Of a stretch of 64,000 bases of DNA, positions 18,390 through 26,445 are shown piece after piece; the stretch's first letter is position 1, and every line of letters begins with the position of its first letter. A model generated the notes under the pieces. That model searched no databases and was not told the origin of the DNA. It worked only from the letters and a program-made list of their open reading frames with translations. The position numbers and the translations under genes are program-made. The DNA is from Breznakiella homolactica (GTDB taxonomy: Bacteria > Spirochaetota > Spirochaetia > Treponematales > Breznakiellaceae): positions 3,348,001 to 3,412,000 of the forward strand of contig NZ_CP067089.2 in NCBI RefSeq assembly GCF_016616095.2. Reading direction: 5' to 3'.

Positions 18390-18526
18390 GCAAAGCAGCA
18401 TGGTGTGATACCGGGGCCGCGGGTCCTGCCGCAGGGTATGGGGTATGGCTCCCTGTCGGCCTTCGGCCTCGAAAGTCGTTTTATATGAAAGACCCGGCGT
18501 TGCCGATCCGGGCCATACTGCTTTGC
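18390..18526. repeat. Palindromic element B1 (repeat family, reverse, degenerate)
   Basis: The outer arms GCAAAGCAGCATGG (18390-18403) and CCATACTGCTTTGC (18513-18526) pair with one mismatch. The loop signature appears in reverse as GGCCTCGAAAGTCG, and GGGTCCTGCCG is present. The inner stem has decayed. Confidence 0.7.
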
Positions 18527-18722
18527 CGTTTCTGTATAAATAGGGTCCTGCGGCCGGCTCCTGTTGAGAGGTTGGATGGGTCTATGAGGACGGTTTTGTT
18601 CGGGGTGGTGCCTTGGAGAGGGATGTTTTGCCGTTAACCGGACTGCTCTCAATCGCAGCCCCCCTCCCGCTGCCACACCATCACGAAAATGGCCGCCATC
18701 CGCCAACACCTCCCCACTGAAA

Positions 18723-19035
18723 TGACACCACAACCCAGTCTCCCCGCCAGAGCAGGGCACCGCAGTATACGGAGAAACGGCACAGAAGCATGGTAGGGAA
18801 AAGCAGTGCGGGGTGTCTGATGACTGGGGGTATGGCGGCTTTCGAGGCCGCAGGCCGACGCGCCGCAGGCCGACACGCCGCAGGCCGACACGCCGCAGGC
18901 CGACACGCCGCCATACCCCCAGCCATCAGACAGGACCCCCGGACCTTCTCTCCCCATGCTTCTGTGTGTATTTGCACTTAGTACTGCGGTGCCCTGTACT
19001 GCCGGTTAAGTACCGTATATACTGTTGTGGTGTCA
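18723..19035. repeat. Palindromic element B2 with terminal inverted repeats and 15-bp tandem repeats
   Basis: The terminal arms TGACACCACAAC (18723-18734) and its exact complement (19024-19035) bound the element. Further paired blocks follow inward: a 15-bp perfect pair (18753-18767/18982-18996), CACAGAAGCATGG (18781-18793/18954-18966), TGTCTGATG (18814-18822/18924-18932) and a 15-bp perfect pair (18824-18838/18908-18922). The centre holds four copies of GCCGCAGGCCGACAC (18847-18906, first copy variant). The right arm carries TGTACT, 17 bases, TATACT, and ends on the first codons of rsmI. Bases 18527-18722 between B1 and B2 show no gene. Confidence 0.8.
18995..19023 (+). promoter_or_regulatory. 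Promoter-like sequence of rsmI inside element B2
   Basis: TGTACT (18995-19000) and TATACT (19018-19023) are 17 bases apart. A start site about seven bases on would fall on the GTG start codons of rsmI, giving a leaderless message. Confidence 0.45.
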
Positions 19036-19710
19036 ATTCTATACATTATTGGGACCCCCATCGGAAATTTAGGGGATTTAACGGTCCGGGCGGCGGAAAT
19101 TCTCGGATCCGTGGACCTGGTGGCCAGTGAGGATACCCGCCAGACCCTTAAACTGCTCAGCCATTTGAATATTCGGGTCAGGATGGTGTCCTGCCGGTCC
19201 CAGAACGAGGGGTTTGCCTCGGAAAAAATCGTCCGCGCCCTTGATGACGGCCAGAATGTGGCATATACTAGTGATGCGGGGACCCCTGCGCTGAGCGATC
19301 CCGGCGCCGTGCTGGTCCGGGCGGCGGTTAAAGCCGGCCATGAGGTTATTCCCGTGCCGGGGCCATCCGCGTTCGCTTCGCTGGTCAGCGTTGCGGGGGG
19401 AACCGATAAAACCGTGGTTTTTGAGGGATTTCTGTCTCCCAAAGCCGGCCGCCGCCGTTCCCGGCTCAAGGAACTGCTGGATTCGGAATCAGCCTTTGTT
19501 TTGTATGAATCACCCTTCAGGATCCTTAAGCTTTTCGATGATCTTGCCGATTTAGATAACGAGCGGTATGTCTGCGTGGGGCGGGAAATGACCAAAATCC
19601 ACGAGGAATACCTCCGGGGTTCGGCTGCTGAAGTCCGGGACGTTTTGGCAGGCAGAGAAAAGCAGCTTGGGGAATTTTCAGTATATATATCTGGAAAGAA
19701 AAAAGATTAA
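19027..19710 (+). CDS. rsmI: 16S rRNA (cytidine1402-2'-O)-methyltransferase RsmI
   Basis: The protein is 227 residues with the RsmI signatures in order: YIIGTPIGNLGDLTVRA, VASEDTRQTLKLLSHL, YTSDAGTPALSDPGAVLV and VPGPSAFASLVSVAGG. It uses SAM to 2'-O-methylate C1402 of 16S rRNA at the decoding centre. It is shorter than the E. coli enzyme (286) at the C-terminus. The start is GTG at 19027 or 19030; either lies inside the right arm of repeat element B2, and no ribosome site is visible. It is followed by flgM, which has its own promoter. Confidence 0.93.
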   Translation: MVSILYIIGTPIGNLGDLTVRAAEILGSVDLVASEDTRQTLKLLSHLNIRVRMVSCRSQNEGFASEKIVRALDDGQNVAYTSDAGTPALSDPGAVLVRAAVKAGHEVIPVPGPSAFASLVSVAGGTDKTVVFEGFLSPKAGRRRSRLKELLDSESAFVLYESPFRILKLFDDLADLDNERYVCVGREMTKIHEEYLRGSAAEVRDVLAGREKQLGEFSVYISGKKKD

Positions 19711-19734
19711 CTATTACAATGAAAGTGTCGATAA
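19708..19734 (+). promoter_or_regulatory. Candidate sigma-28 promoter of flgM
   Basis: TAACTATT (19708-19715), 11 bases, GTCGATAA (19727-19734) matches the FliA consensus TAAAGTTT-N11-GCCGATAA, with exact spacing and one mismatch in the -10 box. Confidence 0.6.
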
Positions 19735-19758
19735 TGGAGTATAAGGTAGGATATCAGT

Positions 19759-20043
19759 ATGACGATCGATAGGATAGGTTCCATAGATCCCATTCAGCCC
19801 GGCAAGAAACCAGGAAGGACCGGTGAGGTTCAGCCCAACGCAAAGCCCGATTCCATAGCTCTGTCTTCAGAGGCCATGGAGAAGGGTGAACTGTACCAGG
19901 CCATTGAATTGGTATCCGCGGCTCCGGATGTGCGGGCCGAGCGTATTGCGGAACTCCGCAGCAAAATTGACGATCCTTCATACATTAATGATACCATCAT
20001 TAAAGCCACGGCGGACAAGATTATGGACGCCTTTGGTTTATAA
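19759..20043 (+). CDS. flgM: Anti-sigma-28 factor FlgM
   Basis: A 94-residue protein: a flexible proline/lysine-rich N-terminus, DSIALSSEA, then two helices ending in RIAELRSKIDDPSYIND and ATADKIMDAFGL, the sigma-28-binding C-terminal half of FlgM. It holds FliA inactive until the hook is finished and FlgM is secreted through the flagellar export apparatus. The candidate sigma-28 promoter just upstream would give the usual feedback loop. A strong terminator follows directly. Confidence 0.9.
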   Translation: MTIDRIGSIDPIQPGKKPGRTGEVQPNAKPDSIALSSEAMEKGELYQAIELVSAAPDVRAERIAELRSKIDDPSYINDTIIKATADKIMDAFGL

Positions 20044-20062
20044 TCCAGGCATTACAAACATG

Positions 20063-20090
20063 GGCGGAACCGGCGGTTCCGCCTTTTTTT
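20063..20090 (+). terminator. Rho-independent terminator after flgM
   Basis: A GGCGGAACC/GGTTCCGCC stem with a minimal loop is followed by eight T residues, 20 bases after the flgM stop. Confidence 0.9.
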
Positions 20091-20163
20091 TCCCCGGACC
20101 GCGGGCTGGGAGGTTTCGAAACTTTCTAACGTTTGAGAAACTTTAGAAAATTTCTTTATTGCG

Positions 20164-20251
20164 GCATTTTTCGCACCGTTTTAATAAAACGGGAGAAAAT
20201 GCGAGGTGTGTCCCTAAGTGTAACCGACACTTTAGAGACACACCCTAGGAG
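20164..20251 (+). promoter_or_regulatory. Two strong inverted repeats in the leader of the ADH-like gene
   Basis: The first is a nested hairpin: GCATTTT (20164) with AAAATGC (20196) enclosing CCGTTTTA/TAAAACGG (20176-20192). The second pairs 20205-20220 with 20227-20244 (GGTGTGTC and GACACACC at the base). The ribosome site AGGAG (20247-20251) begins three bases after the second stem, so folding could mask or expose it. They could also be operator sites. Confidence 0.55.
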
Positions 20252-20256
20252 CGCGT

Positions 20257-21402
20257 ATGGCAGATATTTCATTCAGACTGGACCCGGAAATTATCATTGG
20301 TACGGATACCGTCAACCGGGCGGGGGCCATTGCCGCGTCCCAGGGCGGCCGGGCACTGGTGGTTACCGAACAGGTATTGTATGAAAAACGCAGTATCGAA
20401 CGGCTCGTTTCGGTGCTGGAGAATTCCGGTGTGGAAGCCATTGTCTTTGATGAAATTCCTTCCCAGGCGACCGCGGATGTGGCGGAAGCGGCGGCGGAAC
20501 TGGCCCGGGGCGCCCGGTGTACCGTTATCATCGGTTTCGGGGGCCTTAAAACCCAGTCCATAGCCCGTCTGGCGGCGATGATCACCGATTCCAGGGCACA
20601 GCTCTTCGATCTCCTCGACGGGAAAAATCCCGCCTCCAATTTCCTTCCGTATATCGCGGTGCCTACTACAGGCCGGGATCCCTTTCTTTTTTCCAATTCC
20701 TTTATCGCCGTAGATCCCCGGGACCGGTCGGTTAAACTCATCAAAGCCCCACAGGGACTCTGCGTGGCGGCAATCATTGACGGCGGGCTTTCGGAATCCT
20801 TATCCGGGAAGTTCGCCTCCACCACGGCCTTTGATGGTTTCTGCGCCGCCGTGGAAGGCTACTGCTCCACCAAGGCCCATTTTCTGTCCGACGCTCTCCT
20901 GGAACACGCCATTACCCTGTATTCAAAAATTATGAATTCCTATGTGGAAAACCAGGTCTTTGACCTTGTCGGGGGATCTACCAACGCGGGGCTGCTCATG
21001 GCCATGGGCTGCGCCATCAGTGCCCCTGGGATCGGCACCGCCCTGGCTTACGCCCTGAACAGCCGGTTTCCGGTGGCTAAATCCTGGTGCTCCACGGTGG
21101 TCCTGCCCTATGTCCTGGAACGGTTCGTGACCGCCCGGCCGGAAAAGATGGCCAAAGCCGCCGCCCTTATGGGAGAGCCCGTGGAAGGCGCTTCCGTGAC
21201 GGACGCGGCGAACATGGCGGTGGACAGCATCCGGCGCCGAATGGGGCTGCTTAAGGTTCCCGCGCGGCTCAAGGAATTCGACCTTTCCCTGGATAAACTG
21301 GTTCCTGTGGCGGAATCCGCCCGGAACCTGGAGTTCGTGGCCTATTCTCCCAGGACTATTTCCACGGAAGACGCCTACGATATCCTCAAGCAGGCCTATT
21401 AG
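20257..21402 (+). CDS. Iron-containing alcohol dehydrogenase-like protein, metal site degenerate
   Basis: A 381-residue protein with the length and fold pattern of group III alcohol dehydrogenases (N-terminal Rossmann half, C-terminal helical half). The region TAFDGFCAAVEGYCSTKA aligns with the usual TGMDALTHAIE block: the Asp ligand is kept but the His is Ala. Further on, GIGTALAYAL and KSWCSTVVLP replace the two other metal histidines with Thr and Lys. The NAD-binding GGGS motif reads GFGGLKTQ. The fold is kept while three of four metal ligands are lost, so a different metal, no metal, or a non-enzymatic role is likely. The start is fixed by AGGAG at 20247. The next gene begins two bases after its stop. 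Confidence 0.8.
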   Translation: MADISFRLDPEIIIGTDTVNRAGAIAASQGGRALVVTEQVLYEKRSIERLVSVLENSGVEAIVFDEIPSQATADVAEAAAELARGARCTVIIGFGGLKTQSIARLAAMITDSRAQLFDLLDGKNPASNFLPYIAVPTTGRDPFLFSNSFIAVDPRDRSVKLIKAPQGLCVAAIIDGGLSESLSGKFASTTAFDGFCAAVEGYCSTKAHFLSDALLEHAITLYSKIMNSYVENQVFDLVGGSTNAGLLMAMGCAISAPGIGTALAYALNSRFPVAKSWCSTVVLPYVLERFVTARPEKMAKAAALMGEPVEGASVTDAANMAVDSIRRRMGLLKVPARLKEFDLSLDKLVPVAESARNLEFVAYSPRTISTEDAYDILKQAY

Positions 21403-21404
21403 CC

Positions 21405-22229
21405 GTGATTCCCCTGCATAAACTTGAAAAACTCCCCCGTTCGCAGCGTCTGCGCAAGATATTGAAGATCATTGCCGCTGCTGAGATGGAAATATCCCGG
21501 CCGGAAAACGGTTTTGCGGCGGATGTTCCCTATCTGACGGCGGTGCTGAGGCTGCTTGCGGAGGATACCGGTTTTTCCGGCGCTTCCGCGGCTGCTCTTT
21601 CATCGGCATGGGAGGCTTTCAGGCTGGCTGAATCCCCGGTTTCGGAACTCTCCCGGGGGGAACTCCTGCGCCGGCTGAACGGAACGCGCCATATTCTCCT
21701 CGCCGAAATAGGGAAGCATCCCGCGGACTGGGATTTTATTGACCACGGGGGCCGGCTCGACCAGTCCCAGCGCCGGGTTTTCCCGGGGGTCGCGGTATAC
21801 CTTGAGGATATCCGCTCTCCTTTTAATGTGGGTGCCATGTTCCGGACCGCCGAGTCCTTCGGGGCGGAAACGCTCCTTCTGTCCCCCCTCTGCGCGGACC
21901 CCGGCCATCCCCGGGCGGAACGGACCGCCATGGGATGCATCGCGGTTCTGCCCTGGGAGCGGGTACCCCTGGAGGAACTGCCGGGGCCAGTATTCGCCCT
22001 GGAAACCGGCGGCACTCCCCTGGCGGATTTCAACTTTCCGCTGCGGGGAACCGCAATCGTCGGTTCCGAGGAACTGGGGGTCAGTCCCGGGGCGCTTGCC
22101 CTGGCGGATCAATCCCTGGGCAGGGTCTCAATCCCTGTCTACGGGGCCAAGGGTTCCCTCAACGCCGGTGTGGCTTTTGGTATTGTGATGCAGGCCTGGG
22201 CTTTCAGTTTAAGCCAAAGGCGGTCATAA
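21405..22229 (+). CDS. SpoU/TrmH-family RNA 2'-O-methyltransferase
   Basis: A 274-residue protein with a GTG start two bases after the ADH-like gene. An N-terminal helical region of about 125 residues precedes the SPOUT catalytic domain. The three family motifs are present: LEDIRSPFNVGAMFRTAESF (motif 1), AIVGSEELGVSPGAL (motif 2) and SIPVYGAKGSLNAGVAFGIV (motif 3, trefoil knot). It should 2'-O-methylate a ribose in rRNA or tRNA; the target is not evident. The 3' end overlaps the convergent glycerate kinase gene by 26 bases. Confidence 0.9.
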   Translation: MIPLHKLEKLPRSQRLRKILKIIAAAEMEISRPENGFAADVPYLTAVLRLLAEDTGFSGASAAALSSAWEAFRLAESPVSELSRGELLRRLNGTRHILLAEIGKHPADWDFIDHGGRLDQSQRRVFPGVAVYLEDIRSPFNVGAMFRTAESFGAETLLLSPLCADPGHPRAERTAMGCIAVLPWERVPLEELPGPVFALETGGTPLADFNFPLRGTAIVGSEELGVSPGALALADQSLGRVSIPVYGAKGSLNAGVAFGIVMQAWAFSLSQRRS

Positions 22230-23343
22230 ACCGCAGCAGATTATCCACGGTTAGAATTAGGTCATTTTTTGAGCGTTCCCGGGCTTCCTTAAAGGGGACC
22301 GCCACACGGTTGATGCTGAAAATGCCCGAAACTCCCTCGGCGTACGCTCCTTCGATAGTGTCGCCGATGTCGCCCACAATGGCCGCGACAGGAACCTTTT
22401 GTTTTTTCGCCCGCCGGGCGACACCGATGACCACCTTTCCCCGGAGACTCTGGGAGTCGATTTTTCCCTCTCCGGTAAAAACCAGATCCGTCCCCTTGAG
22501 CAGCCCGTCGAAATCCACCGTATCCAGCACGGTCTCTATGCCCATCTGGAGGCGGGAGCCGAAAAAGGCGACCATACCGCCCCCCATGCCTCCCGCGGCT
22601 CCGGCCCCGGGCAGGGACGAAACATCCGTACCCAGTTCTTGCTTAACCATCTCCGATACGGCCCGGAGTTCCCGGTCGAGGGTTTCCACCATCTCCGGGT
22701 CAGCGCCCTTCTGGGGTGCGAAAACATAGGCGGCGCCGGTTTTGCCGTACAGGGGATTGTCGATGTCGCACATGGTGACGATTTCCATGGCCTTGAGTTC
22801 CGGGAGCAGGCCGCTTATGTCAATCCGGGCTATCCGGGAAAGGGTTCCGCCCACGGGGATGAATTCCTTTCCACCGGAATCGAGAAAACGTACCCCCGCG
22901 GCGGCGGCCGCGCCGGTCCCGAAATCATTGGTGGCGCTTCCGCCGAGGCCGACGATCATCTTTCTGCAGCCCCGCTTCGCGGCGTCCGCCATAAGCATTC
23001 CCACGCCGTAGGTGGTGGTTTTTTCGGCGTGGAGTTTGTCCCCCACCAAAGGAAGCCCGGCGGCGGCGGCCATTTCGATCACCGCGGTGGTTCCGCCGTC
23101 AATAAGGCCGTAAAATCCGGTCATGTCTTCCATGTACGGCCCCTTTACGGGGATTTCTATCTTTTCCCCGCCCAGGGCGGCGAGGAACGAGTCCACACTG
23201 CCTTCCCCGCCGTCGGCCACGGGTATGGAAATGACCTCGGCCCGGGGAAGGTATTTTTTTATACACTCTTCCATGGCGGAACATATTTCTCCGGAACTCA
23301 TGGTTCCTTTAAACGAATCCGGAATGAGAATTATTTTTTTCAT
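22204..23343 (-). CDS. Glycerate kinase (GlxK/GarK type)
   Basis: A 379-residue protein beginning MKKIILIPDSFKGTMSSGEI with VADGGEGSVDSFLAALGG, the signatures of class II glycerate kinases, and later GLGGSATNDFGTGAAAAAGV and FTGEGKIDSQSLRGKVVIGV. It phosphorylates D-glycerate to 2-phosphoglycerate (or 3-), feeding glycolysis. The start has AAGGAG at 11 bases. Upstream on the same strand is a CdaR-type regulator, as in the glycerate/glucarate regulons of other bacteria, so local control by glycerate is likely. There are 141 bases between the two genes with no clear terminator. Confidence 0.92.
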   Translation of the reverse strand: MKKIILIPDSFKGTMSSGEICSAMEECIKKYLPRAEVISIPVADGGEGSVDSFLAALGGEKIEIPVKGPYMEDMTGFYGLIDGGTTAVIEMAAAAGLPLVGDKLHAEKTTTYGVGMLMADAAKRGCRKMIVGLGGSATNDFGTGAAAAAGVRFLDSGGKEFIPVGGTLSRIARIDISGLLPELKAMEIVTMCDIDNPLYGKTGAAYVFAPQKGADPEMVETLDRELRAVSEMVKQELGTDVSSLPGAGAAGGMGGGMVAFFGSRLQMGIETVLDTVDFDGLLKGTDLVFTGEGKIDSQSLRGKVVIGVARRAKKQKVPVAAIVGDIGDTIEGAYAEGVSGIFSINRVAVPFKEARERSKNDLILTVDNLLRFMTAFGLN

Positions 23344-23484
23344 TATGGCCTGTCTCCTTGGCGATAAAGATTTCCGTTACGCGGCGGATGCCTTTCATCG
23401 TAATTATAGAGGTACTTTCATCAGCCGTATATGGTACCGAAACCAGTGTTACAAGGAAAATACTGGCCTTTGAACCAGGGCTGT

Positions 23485-24621
23485 TTAAAACTTCTTTATA
23501 TCCCCGAAAAATTGTATAGCCAGATAATACAGCGCCGCGTCGGCCATGTTCCGGGGATTGAGGCCTGTCCGTTCATGCAGTTTGTTCAGGTGGTACTGGA
23601 GGGTATTTTTATGAATACACAGCCGTTCCGCGGTCCGGCTGACGGACCCGTTTGTGTCAAAGTAGACACGGAGCAGGTGTATCGGTTTTTCCATTTCCCG
23701 GTCGGTATACCCGCCGAAAATGTGGCGGATGAATTCCATTTTCGAGGCCGGGGATACTTCATCCATAAAAATTTCGAGATTTATTTCGCTGTAAAAGCGT
23801 ATGTTTCCGGGGACGCCGCGGGCCGCGGCTAAAGCTTTTTGGGCTTTTTCCAGAGCCCGGCTCAGTTTTTGGCTGGGTTCGTCGATTCCCGCCGCGATGG
23901 ACAAGCCGTACTGTTTTTGAATCTGATCCTGAATTTTTTCTGCGACGGACCGCAGTTTTGCGTCGTCGCAGCCCGCCAGGAGGCATATCATAGAGGACGC
24001 GGTTCTGACAAAAACACTACCGCTTATTTCTTCGGTAATCCTGCGGACGCTGCGGTTTACGCTGTCAATGATACGCTGGCCCTTAAGATTGTCGCTGTAC
24101 GCGCTCAGCCCGGAAATTTCCGCCGCCAGGATCCTCCGGGGGATGGTAACGTCGATACCCATGCCCCTGCCGCGTTCAACAAAGGCCTGCTCATAGGGGA
24201 CCGTTTCATTGCTGAGCCAGTCGCCGAGGAAGCGCTGCCGTATCCGGTCCTCGAGGTTTTTCAGCTCCGCGGAGTAGCTCTCCAGAAGCAGAATTTCGGT
24301 CATCCGCCGTATGATCTGGCTGTATTTGCTGACTTCGCTGTATTCCCCGGTGACACCGATGACTCCGGCTATGTCGCCGTTAAGCATCACCGGTACATTG
24401 ATGCCTTTCCGGGTTCCTTCGTATTCGTCATCGTCGAATATGGTCAGCTCCTGGAGTTTCTCATCGATGATACGGTAGGCTGCGGCGTGGTACGTGCCGA
24501 TGCGGGCGGCGTCGGTACTGGCAATGATGATACCCTGGTCATTCATCATATTAACGTGCTGATTTATGATGCCGCTGATATCCGATACAATCCGCAGGGC
24601 AATTTCTTTGGAAATAGTCAT
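23485..24621 (-). CDS. CdaR-type transcriptional regulator (sugar diacid/glycerate responsive)
   Basis: A 378-residue protein. The N-terminal sugar-diacid recognition domain covers about residues 5-135 (DISGIINQHVNMMNDQGIII, NVPVMLNGDIAGVIGVTGE), a GGDEF-like/linker region follows, and the C-terminal PucR-type helix-turn-helix ends the protein (TNGSVSRTAERLCIHKNTLQYHLNKL). CdaR in E. coli activates glucarate, galactarate and glycerate genes. Its place just before glycerate kinase on the same strand supports control of glycerate use. Whether D-glycerate itself is the effector is inferred. Confidence 0.9.
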   Translation of the reverse strand: MTISKEIALRIVSDISGIINQHVNMMNDQGIIIASTDAARIGTYHAAAYRIIDEKLQELTIFDDDEYEGTRKGINVPVMLNGDIAGVIGVTGEYSEVSKYSQIIRRMTEILLLESYSAELKNLEDRIRQRFLGDWLSNETVPYEQAFVERGRGMGIDVTIPRRILAAEISGLSAYSDNLKGQRIIDSVNRSVRRITEEISGSVFVRTASSMICLLAGCDDAKLRSVAEKIQDQIQKQYGLSIAAGIDEPSQKLSRALEKAQKALAAARGVPGNIRFYSEINLEIFMDEVSPASKMEFIRHIFGGYTDREMEKPIHLLRVYFDTNGSVSRTAERLCIHKNTLQYHLNKLHERTGLNPRNMADAALYYLAIQFFGDIKKF

Positions 24622-24742
24622 GATCTTTTCCTGCGTTTATCTTTATTTTCCGGCGGGATGTTTGGGGCGTGTCGTTGTAAAATGCCGGTCCCCCGCGGCG
24701 GCCGGCAATGCCGTGCGGCGGGGGTAAACCGGTTCCGCCGGA

Positions 24743-26239
24743 TTAGTGGCTGCTTTCCTTCTTGAATCCCGTGGAGAACCGTTCCAGAAGGCTGTCGATC
24801 TGTTTTTTCGACGTTATGTGGAAGTTCTCCAGCACCGACGGTTCGAACTGGTCGAAGTAGACGTTGCCTTTTTCGTATTCGCAGAACATGTTCGCCAGGT
24901 ACACCGTGTCCACGAGATCCTTGATCTCCGCGGGCGCCGCGGTGGGATCGTGATGGTACCTGATGGCAGCCACCAGGTTTTCCGGGAAGTTCCATTTTTC
25001 CGCGATCAGGGCGCCGATTTCCGCGTGGTTCATACCGGCGGCCAGGTCCTCAAAGGTGGACGCGGGAAGGTTTTTCTCAACGCAGAACTGCTTGATCTTT
25101 TCCAGAAGATCCGGGTGCACATTGGAGAAAACGATTTTCCCCATATCGTGGAGTATGCCTCCGACGTATACGTCGTCCAGAAGGTTGTTGTCCTTCCGGA
25201 AATTCTTAACCAGATTGAAGGCGTAGAACGCGGTCCGGTAGGAATGCTCCCAGAGGGATTTTTTCTCCGCCGTATCGTCCCCCAGTACCTTCTGGGTTCC
25301 GTATGAGTACAGCAGGTTCTTGATACCCCTGATCCCGACCATTTTTACCGCCTCGGAGATGCTGTCTACTTTTTTAGCCAGCATGTACTGGGCGGAGTTT
25401 ACGATCTTAAGCAGGTCGGCGGTCAGGGCGGGATCCATGGAAATCTGCCGGGCAATATCGGTCATTTCCGACTTGGGATCGTTTATCAGTTTCTGCACCA
25501 GAAGGATATTTTCCGGGAACTGGGGCAGGGAGTTTACGTTTTCTACAATGGTGCTGGCCAGGATAGAAAGGTTTTCCACCCGGGTCTGATCCAGGGGAAT
25601 AATAATCCGGGCGACGGTTTCCTTTTCCGTGGCCAGGATATCGAAGCAATCCTCATCCAGGCCGATCTTCTTGAGCATGAGCACCAGGATAACCAGGCCA
25701 AGCCCGGCGCCTTCGGTATCGTCCAGTACCTGTGAGAGGGCGTCCTCCAGGTTGTTGTACTGCCGGGAGCGGGCCAGTTTGTCATGGATACGGATAAGCT
25801 CCGTTTTTGTAACCGCCACATTGTTCCGGACTTCTATATGAATTATATTTTTCTTTATCTGGAGAATGAGCTTGATATAGAGGCCCTTTTCCTTCTGCAT
25901 CTGCAGGTAATGGGCAATATTATTAAGGGTATCTTCCTTGAAATTGGCCATGCCGGTTTTATAGTCATCGGGGTTGCCCAGATCGAGACCCCGTTCCATA
26001 AAATATACCCGTTTCGTATTGGCTTTCTTGGCGTTAACCGCCAGTTCCTGGACACAGTAAACTATATAATCCTTTAACTTTTCCTGCCCCACATTCTTGA
26101 GGAACACCTCAAGGACCTGTTCAATATACATTTCGATCTCATGGGGAAGGGTATATGTGGTAATCGTCAGAGGAATCCCGGATTGAACGGCCTTTTTTAT
26201 TTTACTTTCATCAACGACCAATTCTTGTGCAGCGGCCAT
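24743..26239 (-). CDS. HDOD-domain signalling protein with N-terminal kinase-like ATPase domain
   Basis: A 498-residue soluble protein. The N-terminal half (about 1-215) resembles a GHKL-type ATPase: YCVQELAVNAKKANTKRVYF (N-box-like) and DDTEGAGLGLVILVLMLKK (G-box). The C-terminal half (about 225-490) is an HDOD domain: LPQFPENILLVQKLINDPKS, ISMDPALTADLLKIVNSA, GGILHDMGKIVFSNVHPD and NHAEIGALIAEKWNFPENLV. HDOD proteins act as scaffolds in c-di-GMP, chemotaxis or stress signalling. The fusion puts a possible ATP-binding switch on an HDOD effector. The output is unknown. It is a single gene with its own promoter region to the right. Confidence 0.85.
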   Translation of the reverse strand: MAAAQELVVDESKIKKAVQSGIPLTITTYTLPHEIEMYIEQVLEVFLKNVGQEKLKDYIVYCVQELAVNAKKANTKRVYFMERGLDLGNPDDYKTGMANFKEDTLNNIAHYLQMQKEKGLYIKLILQIKKNIIHIEVRNNVAVTKTELIRIHDKLARSRQYNNLEDALSQVLDDTEGAGLGLVILVLMLKKIGLDEDCFDILATEKETVARIIIPLDQTRVENLSILASTIVENVNSLPQFPENILLVQKLINDPKSEMTDIARQISMDPALTADLLKIVNSAQYMLAKKVDSISEAVKMVGIRGIKNLLYSYGTQKVLGDDTAEKKSLWEHSYRTAFYAFNLVKNFRKDNNLLDDVYVGGILHDMGKIVFSNVHPDLLEKIKQFCVEKNLPASTFEDLAAGMNHAEIGALIAEKWNFPENLVAAIRYHHDPTAAPAEIKDLVDTVYLANMFCEYEKGNVYFDQFEPSVLENFHITSKKQIDSLLERFSTGFKKESSH

Positions 26240-26425
26240 AATTCTTTTCCTTCGTTAACAATACTTTATTTATCGAAACAGCTGGTCAATACCTTTGTAT
26301 CCATTATATTATAACATCCTGATGCATTCACGCAAGGACCAATTGAGCAACAGCCCGCCGGGCACTGATATGCAGGTACTTATCCCTGCTATTGATAGTA
26401 TGGCAGAAAAACCCGTAAATTTCTA

Positions 26426-26431
26426 TATAAT
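26426..26431 (+). promoter_or_regulatory. Candidate -10 box of the hydrolase-nif3-lspA operon
   Basis: TATAAT lies 15 bases before the ATG at 26446; no good -35 is visible, and the leader would be very short. Confidence 0.35.
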
Positions 26432-26445
26432 GGAGTTATTTAACC

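Noticed and set aside
18847-18906. Tandem repeats as a CRISPR array
   Set aside because: The units are 15 bp and contiguous with no spacers; no cas genes nearby.
18790-19130. Open frames rich in Arg/Pro/Thr repeats across element B2
   Set aside because: They arise from the 15-bp GC-rich tandem repeat (15 is a multiple of 3); no ribosome site or protein-like composition, and the DNA is explained as a palindromic element.
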